DNA of 64,000 nucleotides from Massilia arenae. GTDB taxonomy: Bacteria; Pseudomonadota; Gammaproteobacteria; Burkholderiales; Burkholderiaceae_D. The notes below the pieces were generated by a model. The model was not told where the DNA came from. It worked only from the letters and a program-made list of their open reading frames with translations, and did not search any database. Of the stretch, positions 44,830 to 53,999 are shown piece after piece. The stretch is from assembly GCF_008014745.1 (NCBI RefSeq), contig NZ_VPFD01000015.1:124001-188000 (forward strand), in the 5' to 3' direction. Each line of letters begins with the position of its first letter. Within the stretch, counting starts at the first letter, position 1. The position numbers and the translations under genes are program-made.

Positions 44830-47532
44830 ATGCCCGAGCAATCCCAACTGCGCCTGCCGCGCCGCCGCCTGACCGAATGGATCCTGTTCGCCGCCGGACT
44901 CCTGTCGAGCGGGGCGATCCTGGTGTACATGATTCTTACCGAACGCGCCAGCGCGATCGACGGCGACGCCGCGCGCATGCGCGCCCAGGCGCTGGTGATC
45001 GACCAGGCGCTGCACCGCCAGCTGGCCGGCGTGCGCTCGGCGCTCGACAGCGCGCGCCAAGCCCTGCAGCCCGGCAGCGCCTGCGACGCCGCCTGCCGCC
45101 ACACGCTGCTGCAGTCGCTGCGGCGCTCGATGCCCGGGGTGCGCGCCCTGCTCTCGATCGGGCCCGACGGCCGCATCGCGCTGTCCGACGACGACATCGG
45201 CGACCACCGCCTGGACGACCGGCGCTACCTGGACGGCCTGCATCACCTGTGCAATGCGCGCACCATGACGGTGTCCGATCCGTTCGAGAACGCGCCCGGT
45301 GAATTCAATATCAAGGTGTCGATGTCGCGCGGCCTGGACAACGGCTGCGGCCGCGGCGCGGTCAGCGCGATCCTGAATCCCGACTACTTCGACGCCGTGA
45401 TGCGCTCGGCCCTGTATGCGCCCGATATGTATATCGCGATCGCCGATGCCGGCGGCCAGCGCCTGCTGTACGTGCCGCCCGATCCGGCCATGATGCGGCG
45501 CGGCCTGCCGGACCGCCTGGTCGGCCACCACCAGTCCGGCGGCGAGCCGGTGTCGGTCACGCGCGACCGGCGCGACGACGGCGTCGAGCAACTGGTGGTC
45601 CAGCGCAGCATGACGCTGGACGGACTGCAGATCGACCGCGAGCTGGTGATCGCGCTCGGACGCGACGCGTCCGAAGTGACGCGGGCCTGGCGCCGCCTGG
45701 CCCTGACCTGCGGCATCGGCGGGGCCGCGTTCTGGCTGACCTGCTGCGCCGGCCTGCTGATGGCGCAGGCCCGGCGCCGCTCCCTGCGCGCGCTCGAGCG
45801 GGCCGCGGAACTGGACCGGATCGAGGCCGCCGAGCGGGTCGAGCTGGCCCTGAACGGCGCCAGCCTGGCGCTGTGGGACTGGGACCTGGCAGGCGGCCGC
45901 CTGCAGGTCGACGCGCGCGGCTGCGCCATGCTCGGCTACACGATGCCGGAACAGGAACAGGGCCGCATCGACTGGTCCGCGCTGGTACACCCGGAAGACG
46001 CCGACGCCTTCCTGGGCGAGCTCGAACGCCACCAGGCCGGGCTGACCCCGAGCTTCGAGGCCGAGTTCCGCATGCGCCACCGCGCCGGCCACTGGATCTG
46101 GATCCAGTCGCGCGGCAAGGTCGTGGCGCGGACCGCCGACGGCGCCGCACTGCGCATGGTCGGCACCCGCACTGACATCAGCGCGCGCCGCCAGGCCGAG
46201 GCCGAGATCGCCCACCTGGCCTTCTATGACGGCCTGACCAAGCTGCCGAACCGGCGCCTGCTGATGGACCGCCTGAGCCACGCGCTGGCCAAGGCCGAAC
46301 GCGCCGGTGAATTCGGCGCGGTGCTGTTCGTCGACCTGGACAACTTCAAGACCCTGAACGACACCCTGGGCCACGACATGGGCGACCGCCTGCTCGAGAT
46401 GGTGGCGTTTCGCCTGCAGCTGGTCACGCGCGAAGCCGACACCGTGGCGCGCCTGGGCGGCGACGAATTCGTGGTGCTGCTCGAAGACCTGGGCAAATCG
46501 GCGGTCACCGCCTCGGCCACCGCCGAGATCGTGGCGCAAAAGGTCCTCGACACCCTGAGCATGCCCTACCAGCTCGACGGCCACGAGCTGCGCAGCACAC
46601 CGAGCATCGGCGTGGTGCTGTTCGGCGACGTCCACCATACGATCGGCGACCTGCTGCGCCAGGCCGATATGGCGATGTACGAGGCCAAGGCCGCCGGCCG
46701 CGCCACCTTCCGCTTCTTCGATCCCGGCATGCAGGCGGCGGTCGATGCCGCCACCCGGCTGGAAGCCGACCTGCGCCAGGCGCTGGCGGCGCGCCAGTTC
46801 GCGCTCCACTACCAGCCGGTGGTCGACGCCGACGGCAGCCTGGTCGGGGTCGAGGCCCTGATCCGCTGGCACCATCCGCAGCATGGCCTGGTCTCGCCAG
46901 CCGCCTTCATCGGCCAGGCCGAAAAGGCGGGCCTGATCGTCGCCATCGGCGACTGGGTGCTCGAAGAAGCCTGCGCCCAGCTCGCGGCCTGGGCCGCGCA
47001 CCCCGCGGCGGCCCGCCTGTCGGTCGCGGTCAACGTCAGCGCCGGCCAGTTCCACGGCAGCGGCTTCGTCGACCGGGTGCGCGCCATCCTCGAACGCAGC
47101 GGCGCCGATCCGCGCCTGCTCAAGTTCGAGCTCACCGAAAGCATGCTGTTGCACGACGCCGAGGACATGGCCGGGCGGATCGGCGCCCTGCGCGCCTGCG
47201 GCATCGGCTTCGCGCTGGACGACTTCGGCACCGGATATTCCTCACTCAACTACCTGCGCCGCCTGCCGCTCGACCAGCTCAAGATCGACCAGTCCTTCGT
47301 GCGCGACATGCTGGCCAGTCCCAGCGCCGCCGGCATCGTGCAAGCCATCGTGCACCTGGCCGACAGCCTGGGGCTGGACCTGGTGGCCGAAGGCGTCGAA
47401 AGCGCCGAACAATGGCGCCACCTGCGCGACCTCGGTTGCGAGCGCTTCCAGGGCTTCCTGTTCGCGGCGCCCATGCCGGCAGCCGAACTGATGCATCGCT
47501 ACCACCTCGGGGCCGCCGTCCGCGCGGCCTGA
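44830..47532 (+). CDS. membrane GGDEF-EAL protein with PAS domain
   Basis: 900 residues. The third of three nearby ATGs is used because GGAGG lies 8 bp before it. TM1 about 12-33; periplasmic sensor about 34-285 with several cysteines, no firm family; TM2 about 288-312; PAS fold (ELALNGASLALWDWDLAGGR to MVGTRTDISARRQAE); GGDEF signature intact at 543-547, with RxxD inhibitory site (READ) five residues before; EAL motif at 675-677 (VEALIRWHHP), plus LDDFGTGYSSLNYLRRLPLD and KIDQSF. Both halves look catalytically competent, so it could make or degrade c-di-GMP. Terminated by the hairpin downstream. It appears to be an output of the FixL/FixJ-like group. Confidence 0.95.
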   Translation: MPEQSQLRLPRRRLTEWILFAAGLLSSGAILVYMILTERASAIDGDAARMRAQALVIDQALHRQLAGVRSALDSARQALQPGSACDAACRHTLLQSLRRSMPGVRALLSIGPDGRIALSDDDIGDHRLDDRRYLDGLHHLCNARTMTVSDPFENAPGEFNIKVSMSRGLDNGCGRGAVSAILNPDYFDAVMRSALYAPDMYIAIADAGGQRLLYVPPDPAMMRRGLPDRLVGHHQSGGEPVSVTRDRRDDGVEQLVVQRSMTLDGLQIDRELVIALGRDASEVTRAWRRLALTCGIGGAAFWLTCCAGLLMAQARRRSLRALERAAELDRIEAAERVELALNGASLALWDWDLAGGRLQVDARGCAMLGYTMPEQEQGRIDWSALVHPEDADAFLGELERHQAGLTPSFEAEFRMRHRAGHWIWIQSRGKVVARTADGAALRMVGTRTDISARRQAEAEIAHLAFYDGLTKLPNRRLLMDRLSHALAKAERAGEFGAVLFVDLDNFKTLNDTLGHDMGDRLLEMVAFRLQLVTREADTVARLGGDEFVVLLEDLGKSAVTASATAEIVAQKVLDTLSMPYQLDGHELRSTPSIGVVLFGDVHHTIGDLLRQADMAMYEAKAAGRATFRFFDPGMQAAVDAATRLEADLRQALAARQFALHYQPVVDADGSLVGVEALIRWHHPQHGLVSPAAFIGQAEKAGLIVAIGDWVLEEACAQLAAWAAHPAAARLSVAVNVSAGQFHGSGFVDRVRAILERSGADPRLLKFELTESMLLHDAEDMAGRIGALRACGIGFALDDFGTGYSSLNYLRRLPLDQLKIDQSFVRDMLASPSAAGIVQAIVHLADSLGLDLVAEGVESAEQWRHLRDLGCERFQGFLFAAPMPAAELMHRYHLGAAVRAA

Positions 47533-47549
47533 TCCCCGTCCTCGCCTTG

Positions 47550-47575
47550 TTCCCGGCCGTTTGGCCGGGGCGTTT
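47550..47575 (+). terminator. intrinsic terminator after GGDEF-EAL gene
   Basis: CCCGGCC-GTTT-GGCCGGG stem-loop (47550-47567) followed by a short T-rich tail, 18 bp after the stop. Confidence 0.7.
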
Positions 47576-47597
47576 CGTCTCATTCTTGCTACCTAGT

Positions 47598-47630
47598 CAC
47601 AAATAGGAATAGGAATGATTCGTATTTGTG
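47598..47630. promoter_or_regulatory. inverted repeat with Fur-box-like centre upstream of TonB receptor
   Basis: Perfect arms CACAAATA (47598-47605) and TATTTGTG (47623-47630) flank GGAATAGGAATGATTCG, whose AATGATT part resembles a degenerate Fur half site. A TAGAAT -10 follows. Iron control of a siderophore-type receptor would be expected, but the match is weak. Confidence 0.45.
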
Positions 47631-47666
47631 TCTAGAATGTTGCCGGTTAGACCTCTTTACATAAAT

Positions 47667-47686
47667 TTACAGCTGTAATTACAGCC
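47667..47686. promoter_or_regulatory. TTACAGCTGTAA palindrome plus TTACAGCC half-site
   Basis: A perfect 12-bp palindrome (47667-47678) is followed directly by TTACAGCC (47679-47686), 23 bp before the receptor ATG. The same half-site makes the inverted repeat at 38607-38638. Confidence 0.5.
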
Positions 47687-47709
47687 CTCAAAACAACAAC
47701 GGAACCGAG

Positions 47710-49866
47710 ATGCCCACACCTACTTTCCACGCGCCGCTGCTGCGCCGCACCCTGCTCAGCCTCGCCATCGGCGCCCTGCCCTTCGCCGCCCACGCCAACG
47801 TCGGCGGCGCTGCCGCACCGGCCGACATGGCGACCGTCGTCATCTCGGCCTCGGGCTTCGAGCAGACCATCCGCGAAGCGCCGGCCTCGATCACCGTGCT
47901 GACCCGCGAACAGCTCGAGAAGGAACGCTTCGGCAACCTGGCCCAGGCCCTGGAAAGCGTGGAAGGCATCGACGTCGCCGCCGCCGGCGACAAGACCGGA
48001 GGCATGAACATCAGCGTGCGCGGCATGCCGAGCGACTACACCCTGATCCTGATCGACGGCCGGCGTCAGAACGCGGCCGGCAACGTGACGCCGAACGGCT
48101 TCGGCGGCACCTCGACCAGCTTCATGCCGCCGGTGAGCGCCATCGAGCGCATCGAGGTCATCCGCGGCCCGATGTCGACCCTGTACGGTTCGGACGCGAT
48201 GGGTGGCGTGATCAACATCATCACACGCAAGGTCGGCAAGCAATGGGGCGGCACGGTGTCGGCCGACTACACCCTGCAAGAGGAATCGCGCTTCGGCGAC
48301 GTCAAGGGCGCCAAGTTCTACCTGAACGGTCCGATCGCCACCGACGTGCTGGGCCTGGCGCTGCGCGGCAGCGTCCTGCGCCGCAATGAAGCGACCATCA
48401 GCTACGACAACCAGAACGGCGAAGTGAACCTGAACATGGGTTCCAACCCTGTCAAGGCCAAGGTCGACAACGTCGGCGCGCGCCTGGCCTTCACGCCCAA
48501 CCGCTACCACGAGTTCACCCTGGACGCGGACCGCACCCGCCAGACTTACGACAACTCGCGCGGCCAGGTCGGCACCCAGAGCGTGCAAGGCGGCTATGCC
48601 CCGGAACAGAAATACAACCGCGACCAGGCCACCCTGGCCTACAAGGCGCGCCTGCCATTCGGCACCTGGGACAGCAGCTATATGGTCAACAAGACCGAAA
48701 CCATCGGTCGCACCATCCCACCCGGCACGCCGGGCATGGTCGCCGGTAACGCGCGCGTGCTGGAAGTGGAAAGCAAGGTGTTCGACACCAAGCTGCTGGT
48801 CCCATGGGGCAACCACCTGACCACCATCGGCGCCCAGCACTGGGATGCCGAGATGATCGACGGCGTGGCGCCCGAAGCATTCGCTTTCACCCAAAAAGCG
48901 CTGTTCCTCGAAGACGAATGGCGCTTCCACGAGCGCCTGGCCCTGACCCTCGGCGCGCGCTACGACGACCACAGCATCTTCGGCGGCCAGACCAGCCCGC
49001 GCGCCTACCTGGTGTGGACGACGTCGCCGCGCTGGACCTTCAAGGGCGGCATCAGCAAGGGCTATAAAACCCCGCGCGTCGAGCAGCTCTCGCCCGGCAT
49101 CAACGGCTTCGGCGGCCAGGGCACGATCCCCCTGGTCGGCAGCCCGAACCTGAAACCCGAAACCAGCGTGACCACCGAACTGGGCGCCTACTTCGACAAC
49201 GGCGCCGGCTGGACCGCCAACGCGACCGTGTTCAACAACGAATTCGAGGACAAGATCACCAGCGGCACCGGCCTCTTGAACTGCTCCTACCGCCTGGGAC
49301 CCAACCGCCCGGGTTGCGTCAGCTTCGGCAACTGGCCGAACGTCGATGCTTTCGGCCAGTCGATCAACGTCGACGAGGCGGTGACCCGCGGCCTGGAGCT
49401 GGCGACACGCTTCCCGATCGCCGCCGGCTGGGCCGCGAGCGCGAACTACACGTATACCGAGAGCGAGCAGAAAAGCGGCGCCAGCGCCGGCAAGCCGCTG
49501 TCCGACACGCCCGAGCACTCGCTCAATGCGCGCCTGACCTGGGACATCTCGCCGCAGTGGAACACGTGGCTGCGCGCCGAATACCGCAGCGAGCGCTATC
49601 GCGACCCGGGCACCTCGGCCGCCACCCGCGCCGCCAAGGCGACGCTGGGCGACTACAAGGCCTACGGCATGCTGCACCTGGGCACCGCCTACCAGCTCAG
49701 CCCGACCATCTCGATCAATGCCGCCGTCTACAACCTGCTCAACAAGGACTTCGTCGACTACCGTCCTTACCAGTCGTCGCCGACGGCGGCGCCGACCTAT
49801 AGCAGCGTGTACGTCAACAATATGGATGGCCGTCGTCTGTGGGTGTCGATGAACGTCGACTTCTGA
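47710..49866 (+). CDS. TonB-dependent receptor, catecholate siderophore-type
   Basis: 718 residues. Signal peptide cleaved after FAAHA (residue 29); TonB-box-like ATVVISASG; plug with SVRGMPSDYTLILIDGRRQN and VIRGPMSTLYGSDAMGGVIN, characteristic of FepA/CirA/BfrD-like receptors; extracellular loop cysteines (LNCSYRLGPNRPGC); barrel ends in the C-terminal phenylalanine (LWVSMNVDF). Expected substrate: ferric catecholate siderophore, judged by plug motifs. Upstream lie a Fur-like dyad and TTACAGC sites. Convergent with a small Rap1a-like gene 9 bp away. Confidence 0.93.
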   Translation: MPTPTFHAPLLRRTLLSLAIGALPFAAHANVGGAAAPADMATVVISASGFEQTIREAPASITVLTREQLEKERFGNLAQALESVEGIDVAAAGDKTGGMNISVRGMPSDYTLILIDGRRQNAAGNVTPNGFGGTSTSFMPPVSAIERIEVIRGPMSTLYGSDAMGGVINIITRKVGKQWGGTVSADYTLQEESRFGDVKGAKFYLNGPIATDVLGLALRGSVLRRNEATISYDNQNGEVNLNMGSNPVKAKVDNVGARLAFTPNRYHEFTLDADRTRQTYDNSRGQVGTQSVQGGYAPEQKYNRDQATLAYKARLPFGTWDSSYMVNKTETIGRTIPPGTPGMVAGNARVLEVESKVFDTKLLVPWGNHLTTIGAQHWDAEMIDGVAPEAFAFTQKALFLEDEWRFHERLALTLGARYDDHSIFGGQTSPRAYLVWTTSPRWTFKGGISKGYKTPRVEQLSPGINGFGGQGTIPLVGSPNLKPETSVTTELGAYFDNGAGWTANATVFNNEFEDKITSGTGLLNCSYRLGPNRPGCVSFGNWPNVDAFGQSINVDEAVTRGLELATRFPIAAGWAASANYTYTESEQKSGASAGKPLSDTPEHSLNARLTWDISPQWNTWLRAEYRSERYRDPGTSAATRAAKATLGDYKAYGMLHLGTAYQLSPTISINAAVYNLLNKDFVDYRPYQSSPTAAPTYSSVYVNNMDGRRLWVSMNVDF

Positions 49867-49875
49867 CCAATCCGG

Positions 49876-50253
49876 TCAGCGCTTCTTCTTGCCTGGCTTT
49901 GGGCAGGGAAAGCGCCGGCGCAGCTCAGCCAGCACCAGCGGCGCCGCGTTCTCTTTGAGTTCGGCCGGCTTGCGCGTCGCCTTCAGGCGGCGCACCACGG
50001 CCAGGTTCAGTTCTTGCGGCAGCACTGGCCTCGCCAGGCACCATTCGCGGCCATGGCCGGCATCCTTGATGCCGTTCAGGTAAGCGTCCACCTTTTCGCG
50101 GTTGATGTAGTCGAGCTGGGTCTTCGGCTCCCTGAGCCGATGCTCGACCACTTCCTGGCCGGTCATCGCATTGAACGGATACACATAGGGAATCGCGGCC
50201 AGCGCGCCGGCTGGCATGCAGGCCACGAGCGCTATCCAGGCGCCGGCTTTCAT
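49876..50253 (-). CDS. Rap1a/Tai immunity-like small secreted protein
   Basis: 125 residues, start behind AGGAG. Signal peptide MKAGAWIALVACMPAGALA. The mature part has the Rap1a/Tai layout: helix DAYLNGIKDAGHGREWCLA, then LNLAVVRRLKATRKPAELKE, and the terminal LAELRRRFPC with the paired cysteine. In Serratia such proteins neutralise Ssp/Tae-type type VI amidase toxins in the periplasm. No type VI or toxin gene is in the window, so it is either an orphan immunity gene or a family member with another role. Basic C-terminal tail (PKPGKKKR). Confidence 0.65.
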   Translation of the reverse strand: MKAGAWIALVACMPAGALAAIPYVYPFNAMTGQEVVEHRLREPKTQLDYINREKVDAYLNGIKDAGHGREWCLARPVLPQELNLAVVRRLKATRKPAELKENAAPLVLAELRRRFPCPKPGKKKR

Positions 50254-50320
50254 GGAGTCTCCTGTGGAGCAATCAGCGCCCCATGGTGCGGCGGCGTCCC
50301 CTGGCGCCGCTCGCGGCCCC

Positions 50321-51235
50321 TCAATCGTGCGCCAGCCGCAGGTCCGGGTCGGCGTCGAACACCCCGGCCAGCCAGTCGGCAAAGGCGCGCAGGCGCGGAT
50401 TGGCGATGCCGCCCTGCGGATACAGCAGCGACACCGGCATCGGCGTCGGGCACACGCCCGGCAACACCTCCACCAACCGCCCCGCCTGGCCACGCAGCTG
50501 GTAGCGCGCCAGCTGGGTCAATCCCAAGCCCTGCAGCGCGAGAATCAGGTTGGCGTCGGCGTCGTTGACCGAGACACTGCCTTTCACGGCAACCTTGCGC
50601 ACCCCATCCGCCTCCTGCAACTCCCAGTCGAAGGCGCGCCCGGTGCGGCCCGAGAAATGAACGATGCCGTCGTGCCCCGCCAGCTCGTCGAGCGAGGCCG
50701 GCACGCCGCGCCGAACCAGGTAGTCGGGCGCGGCCGCGATCGTGAATTGCATCAGGCCGATGCGGCGCGCCACCAGGCTGGAATCGGGCAGCTCTCCCAC
50801 CCGCAGCGCGCAGTCGATGCCCTCGCCGGTCAGGTCCACCAGGCGGTCGCCGATGCCGATGCTAAGCTCAATGCCGGGCCAAGCGCGGCGGAATTCGGCG
50901 ATACGGGGCAGCACGATGGCGCGGCCCAGGGCGCCCGGCAGGTCGATGCGCAACCGTCCCTGCATGCGGCGCCCGTCGACGCCCAGGAAATCGGCTTCCG
51001 CCGTCTCGATCGCGGCCAGGATGGCGGCGCATTGTTCATAGTAGCGTTCACCGTCCCGCGTGAGCGACAGGCGGCGCGTGGTGCGCTGCAAGAGCTGGGC
51101 GCCCAGGTGGCGCTCGAGGTTCTGCATGGTCGCCGTCAGCGAGGCGCGCGGCAGGTTGAGCGATTCGGCGGCTTTCGTGAAGCTATTGGCCTCGACGATC
51201 CGCACGAAGGTCTGCATCGCCTTCACCTTGTCCAT
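50321..51235 (-). CDS. LysR family transcriptional regulator
   Basis: 304 residues. N-terminal HTH: FVRIVEANSFTKAAESLNLP, RASLTATMQNLERHLGAQLL. CrgA/DmlR-type subgroup as judged by QRTTRRLSLTRDGERYYEQC. Effector domain starts LRIDLPGALGRAIVLPRIAE and ends with the usual LRAFADWLAGVF. Divergent from the MFS transporter; a 13-bp palindrome in the shared space is the likely operator, so it probably controls that exporter in response to its substrate. Confidence 0.95.
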   Translation of the reverse strand: MDKVKAMQTFVRIVEANSFTKAAESLNLPRASLTATMQNLERHLGAQLLQRTTRRLSLTRDGERYYEQCAAILAAIETAEADFLGVDGRRMQGRLRIDLPGALGRAIVLPRIAEFRRAWPGIELSIGIGDRLVDLTGEGIDCALRVGELPDSSLVARRIGLMQFTIAAAPDYLVRRGVPASLDELAGHDGIVHFSGRTGRAFDWELQEADGVRKVAVKGSVSVNDADANLILALQGLGLTQLARYQLRGQAGRLVEVLPGVCPTPMPVSLLYPQGGIANPRLRAFADWLAGVFDADPDLRLAHD

Positions 51236-51263
51236 GATTGTTCACATTAAATGAATTGTATGT

Positions 51264-51276
51264 GGGCATTATGCCC
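51264..51276. promoter_or_regulatory. GGGCAT-T-ATGCCC operator candidate, LysR/MFS divergent region
   Basis: Perfect 6-bp arms around one base (13 bp), with T and A flanks compatible with a LysR-type T-N11-A site. Lies 29 bp upstream of the LysR start and about 65 bp before the MFS start. Confidence 0.55.
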
Positions 51277-51341
51277 TAATTATCTTTGCCTCATGCCTGC
51301 CTAGAATGGAACTGTTCAAATAGCCCATCGAGGAGCACGCC

Positions 51342-52550
51342 ATGACAACAAGCACCCAAACATATATATCGAGCGGCATGACGATGCTGCTGGCCGCCGC
51401 CGCCGGCATCATCGTCGCCAACCTGTATTACGCCCAGCCGCTGGTCGGCCCGATCGGCGCCGCTCTCGGCATGCGCCCGGCGGCCGCCGGCCTGGTCGTC
51501 ACCCTCACCCAGATCGGCTATTGCCTGGGCCTGCTGTTCATCGTGCCCCTGGGCGACCTGGTCGAGAACCGGCGCCTGATCGTGAGCGGCCTGGTCGCCA
51601 CCGGCGCCGCGCTGGCGCTGGCCGCGAATGCCGGCGCGGCCTGGCAGTTCCTGCTGGCCGCCCTGGCCATCGGCCTGGGCGCCGTGGTGGCCCAGGTGCT
51701 GGTGCCGTTCGCGGCCCACCTGGCGCCGGAAGCCACGCGCGGCCAGACCGTGGGCAAGGTGGTCAGCGGCCTGCTGCTGGGGATCATGGTGGCGCGTCCG
51801 GTGGCCAGCGTGCTGGCCGGCTTCGGTGGCTGGCAAGCCGTGTTCGGGATCGCCGCGGCGCTGGTGCTGCTGCTGGCCGTGGTGCTGCACTTCAAGCTGC
51901 CGCAGCGGCGGCCGGCCGCCACCCAGCGCTATGGCGCCCTGATCGCGTCGCTGTGGCCGGTGCTGGCCAACACCGTCGTGCTGCGCCGTCGCGCGCTGTA
52001 CCACGCCGGCCTGTTCGGCGCCTTCAGCCTGTTCTGGACGGTGGTGCCGCAAGCCCTGGCCGGCCCGGACTTCGGCCTGAGCCAGAACGGCATCGCGCTG
52101 TTCGCCCTGGTCGGCATGGCCGGCGCGGTGGCCTCGCCGATCGCCGGTCGACTGGCCGATGCTGGCCATACCCTGGGCGCCACCGCGATCGCGCTGGCAG
52201 TCGGTGCGCTCAGTTTCATGCTGCCGCTGTTCGCTCCGCACTCGAAGCCATTGGCGCTCGGCCTGCTGGCCGTGGCGGCCATCGCGCTCGACGCCGCCGT
52301 CGCGGCCAACCTGGTGCTGGGCCAGCGCGCGCTGTTCGCCCTCGGCGCCGAGATCCGCAGCCGCCTCAACGGCCTGTACTTCGCCCTGTTCTTCGCCGGC
52401 GGCGCGCTCGGCTCGGCCCTCGGTGGCTGGATCTACGCCGAATATGGCTGGCATGCGGCGCTGGTGACCGGCATGCTGCTGCCTGCCCTGGCGCTGCCGG
52501 CCTGGTTGTGGGAAGCGGCCGAACACACGGCCAGCCGCCAGCAAGCCTGA
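51342..52550 (+). CDS. MFS transporter
   Basis: 402 residues with twelve TM segments. Early motifs: LYYAQPLVGPIGAALGM and the loop 2-3 signature GDLVENRRLIVSG; the middle loop is short and basic (KLPQRRPAATQRYG). The family is the drug/efflux-like MFS group (YgaY/YbcL-type: AGIIVANLYYAQPLVGPIG). Likely exporter of a small molecule, regulated by the divergent LysR. Start at the ATG behind GAGGAGCACGCC. Followed by the ankyrin gene after 66 bp. Confidence 0.93.
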   Translation: MTTSTQTYISSGMTMLLAAAAGIIVANLYYAQPLVGPIGAALGMRPAAAGLVVTLTQIGYCLGLLFIVPLGDLVENRRLIVSGLVATGAALALAANAGAAWQFLLAALAIGLGAVVAQVLVPFAAHLAPEATRGQTVGKVVSGLLLGIMVARPVASVLAGFGGWQAVFGIAAALVLLLAVVLHFKLPQRRPAATQRYGALIASLWPVLANTVVLRRRALYHAGLFGAFSLFWTVVPQALAGPDFGLSQNGIALFALVGMAGAVASPIAGRLADAGHTLGATAIALAVGALSFMLPLFAPHSKPLALGLLAVAAIALDAAVAANLVLGQRALFALGAEIRSRLNGLYFALFFAGGALGSALGGWIYAEYGWHAALVTGMLLPALALPAWLWEAAEHTASRQQA

Positions 52551-52616
52551 AGCGGGGCCTGCATGACCGCCCCGAATGTGCTTAAATCAGGCATCGCAAT
52601 CACTCCCGGGGCCAGC

Positions 52617-53150
52617 ATGCAAGCCAATGAAACCACCCCGCCGGCCGCGCCGGCGGAACTCGACGAAGCCACCCTCGAATGGGTGCGCAAGGTATTCCAG
52701 CACGCCCGCGCCGGCGAGGCCGAGCCGCTCGGCGCGCTGCTGGCCCAGGGCTTGCCGCCCAATCTGCGCAACGAGCGCGGCGACAGTCTCTTGATGCTGG
52801 CCTGCTACCACGGCCACCACGATGCCGCACGCGTGCTGCTGGAGCACGGCGCCGATCCGCAACTGATGAACGATGCATCCCAGACGCCGCTGCACGGCGC
52901 CGCCTTCAAGGGTGACCTGGCGGTGACGAAACTGCTGCTCGACCACGGCGCCATCGCCGACCATGCGGGACCGGCGGGCAAGACCGCGCTGATGTTCGCC
53001 GCCATGTTCAACCGGGTCGAGATCGCCCGCCTGCTGATCGAACGCGGCGCCGACCCGTCACGGCGCGATGCCGACGGCGTCAGCGCCCACGATCTGGCGC
53101 AGCGCATGGGCGCAGCCGACACCGCGGCGCTGCTCGCGCCGACGGCCTGA
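52617..53150 (+). CDS. ankyrin-repeat protein
   Basis: 177 residues from the ATG giving MQANETTPP; an earlier in-frame ATG at 52563 is possible, but its reach looks like non-coding sequence (TTAAATCAG). Four ankyrin repeats: GDSLLMLACYHGHHDAARVL, QTPLHGAAFKGDLAVTKLLL, KTALMFAAMFNRVEIARLLI, and a weaker last one (GVSAHDLAQRMGAADTAALL). No signal peptide or TM segment; an adaptor-like cytoplasmic protein whose partner is unknown. Stops 1 bp before the convergent PEP-CTERM gene. Confidence 0.9.
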   Translation: MQANETTPPAAPAELDEATLEWVRKVFQHARAGEAEPLGALLAQGLPPNLRNERGDSLLMLACYHGHHDAARVLLEHGADPQLMNDASQTPLHGAAFKGDLAVTKLLLDHGAIADHAGPAGKTALMFAAMFNRVEIARLLIERGADPSRRDADGVSAHDLAQRMGAADTAALLAPTA

Positions 53151-53151
53151 G

Positions 53152-53775
53152 TCAGCGCCCCGGACGCCGGCGCAGGGTGAGCCAGGCCGCGGCCATGCCA
53201 AGGCCCGCGAGCAGCACGCTGGACGGCTCGGGCACCTCGCCCTTCTTCGGCTCGCCGACCAGCAGGCCGGACGAGCCCGAGCAGGCGGGTCGGTCATAGG
53301 CGCAGCCGAAGGGCTCGTCGCTGTGCGCGTTCAGCATCGTGAACAGGCTGCCCGCGCTGCCCAGCGTGAAGTGCGAATTGCCGTCGGTGGCGAAGATGGC
53401 GCCGCTGAGCAGACCGCCGGGCAGGAAGGTCACGTCCAGCTTGATCTTGTCATAGTAGTGCTGCGGCAGCTGGCGGTAGCCGTAGTCGATGTAGTTGTGC
53501 CGGTAATCGCCCGAGAACGGCTCTTCGTACCAGTAACGCAGCGACAGCAGGCTGTCCTGGGGATTCAGGCACGGTCCGTCCAGGTCGCACATATTCGTGA
53601 AGTCGAGGTAGAGGCTGCCCTTGGCAACCGCCGCATCGGAGAACACCAGTTCCAGGTTCAGGCCGGGCGGCATCGAATCGGCGGCCTCGACCTGCTGCCA
53701 GGAATACGTCACGGCGGCCTGCGCCGGCTGGGCCAGCAGCGCGGCCACGAACAACAACGGGGTAATACGAAACAT
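53152..53775 (-). CDS. PEP-CTERM sorting domain protein
   Basis: 207 residues. The ATG giving MFRITPLLF is used (AGGAG 8 bp upstream). Signal peptide ends QPAQA; the central domain is of unknown fold with two cysteine pairs (NMCDLDGPC, FGCAYDRPACSG) that could form disulfides. The C-terminus is a textbook PEP-CTERM: VPEPSSVLLAGLGMAAAWLT then RRRPGR. Such proteins are processed by exosortase (EpsH-type) and tied to exopolysaccharide or surface secretion in betaproteobacteria. No exosortase in the window. Confidence 0.93.
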   Translation of the reverse strand: MFRITPLLFVAALLAQPAQAAVTYSWQQVEAADSMPPGLNLELVFSDAAVAKGSLYLDFTNMCDLDGPCLNPQDSLLSLRYWYEEPFSGDYRHNYIDYGYRQLPQHYYDKIKLDVTFLPGGLLSGAIFATDGNSHFTLGSAGSLFTMLNAHSDEPFGCAYDRPACSGSSGLLVGEPKKGEVPEPSSVLLAGLGMAAAWLTLRRRPGR

Positions 53776-53963
53776 CGACACGCTCCTCATGGTTACTCAC
53801 CATGGATGAGCAAGAACCGGGCCTATGAACCTGCCGACGGCAACTCCTTGATTTATCGAACGATTTTTCGAGCATTGTAAATACACTGGCGCCGAGTGTT
53901 AAATTTCTCGACAACTCATCCATTCGGACTAGGTCGAAAAGATGTCCCGCCGGGCCTGTTTTT

Positions 53964-53982
53964 GATGTATTGTGAATGCATC
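53964..53982. promoter_or_regulatory. NsrR-like operator upstream of nnrS
   Basis: GATGTATT-GTG-AATGCATC: near-perfect dyad (one mismatch per arm pair) centred 27 bp before the nnrS start. As I recall it, NsrR sites consist of ATGYATTT/AAATRCAT-like half-sites, so the match is good. NsrR is the nitric-oxide-sensing repressor that controls nnrS in many proteobacteria. Confidence 0.75.
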
Positions 53983-53999
53983 TTAACCAGGAGGTCCGC

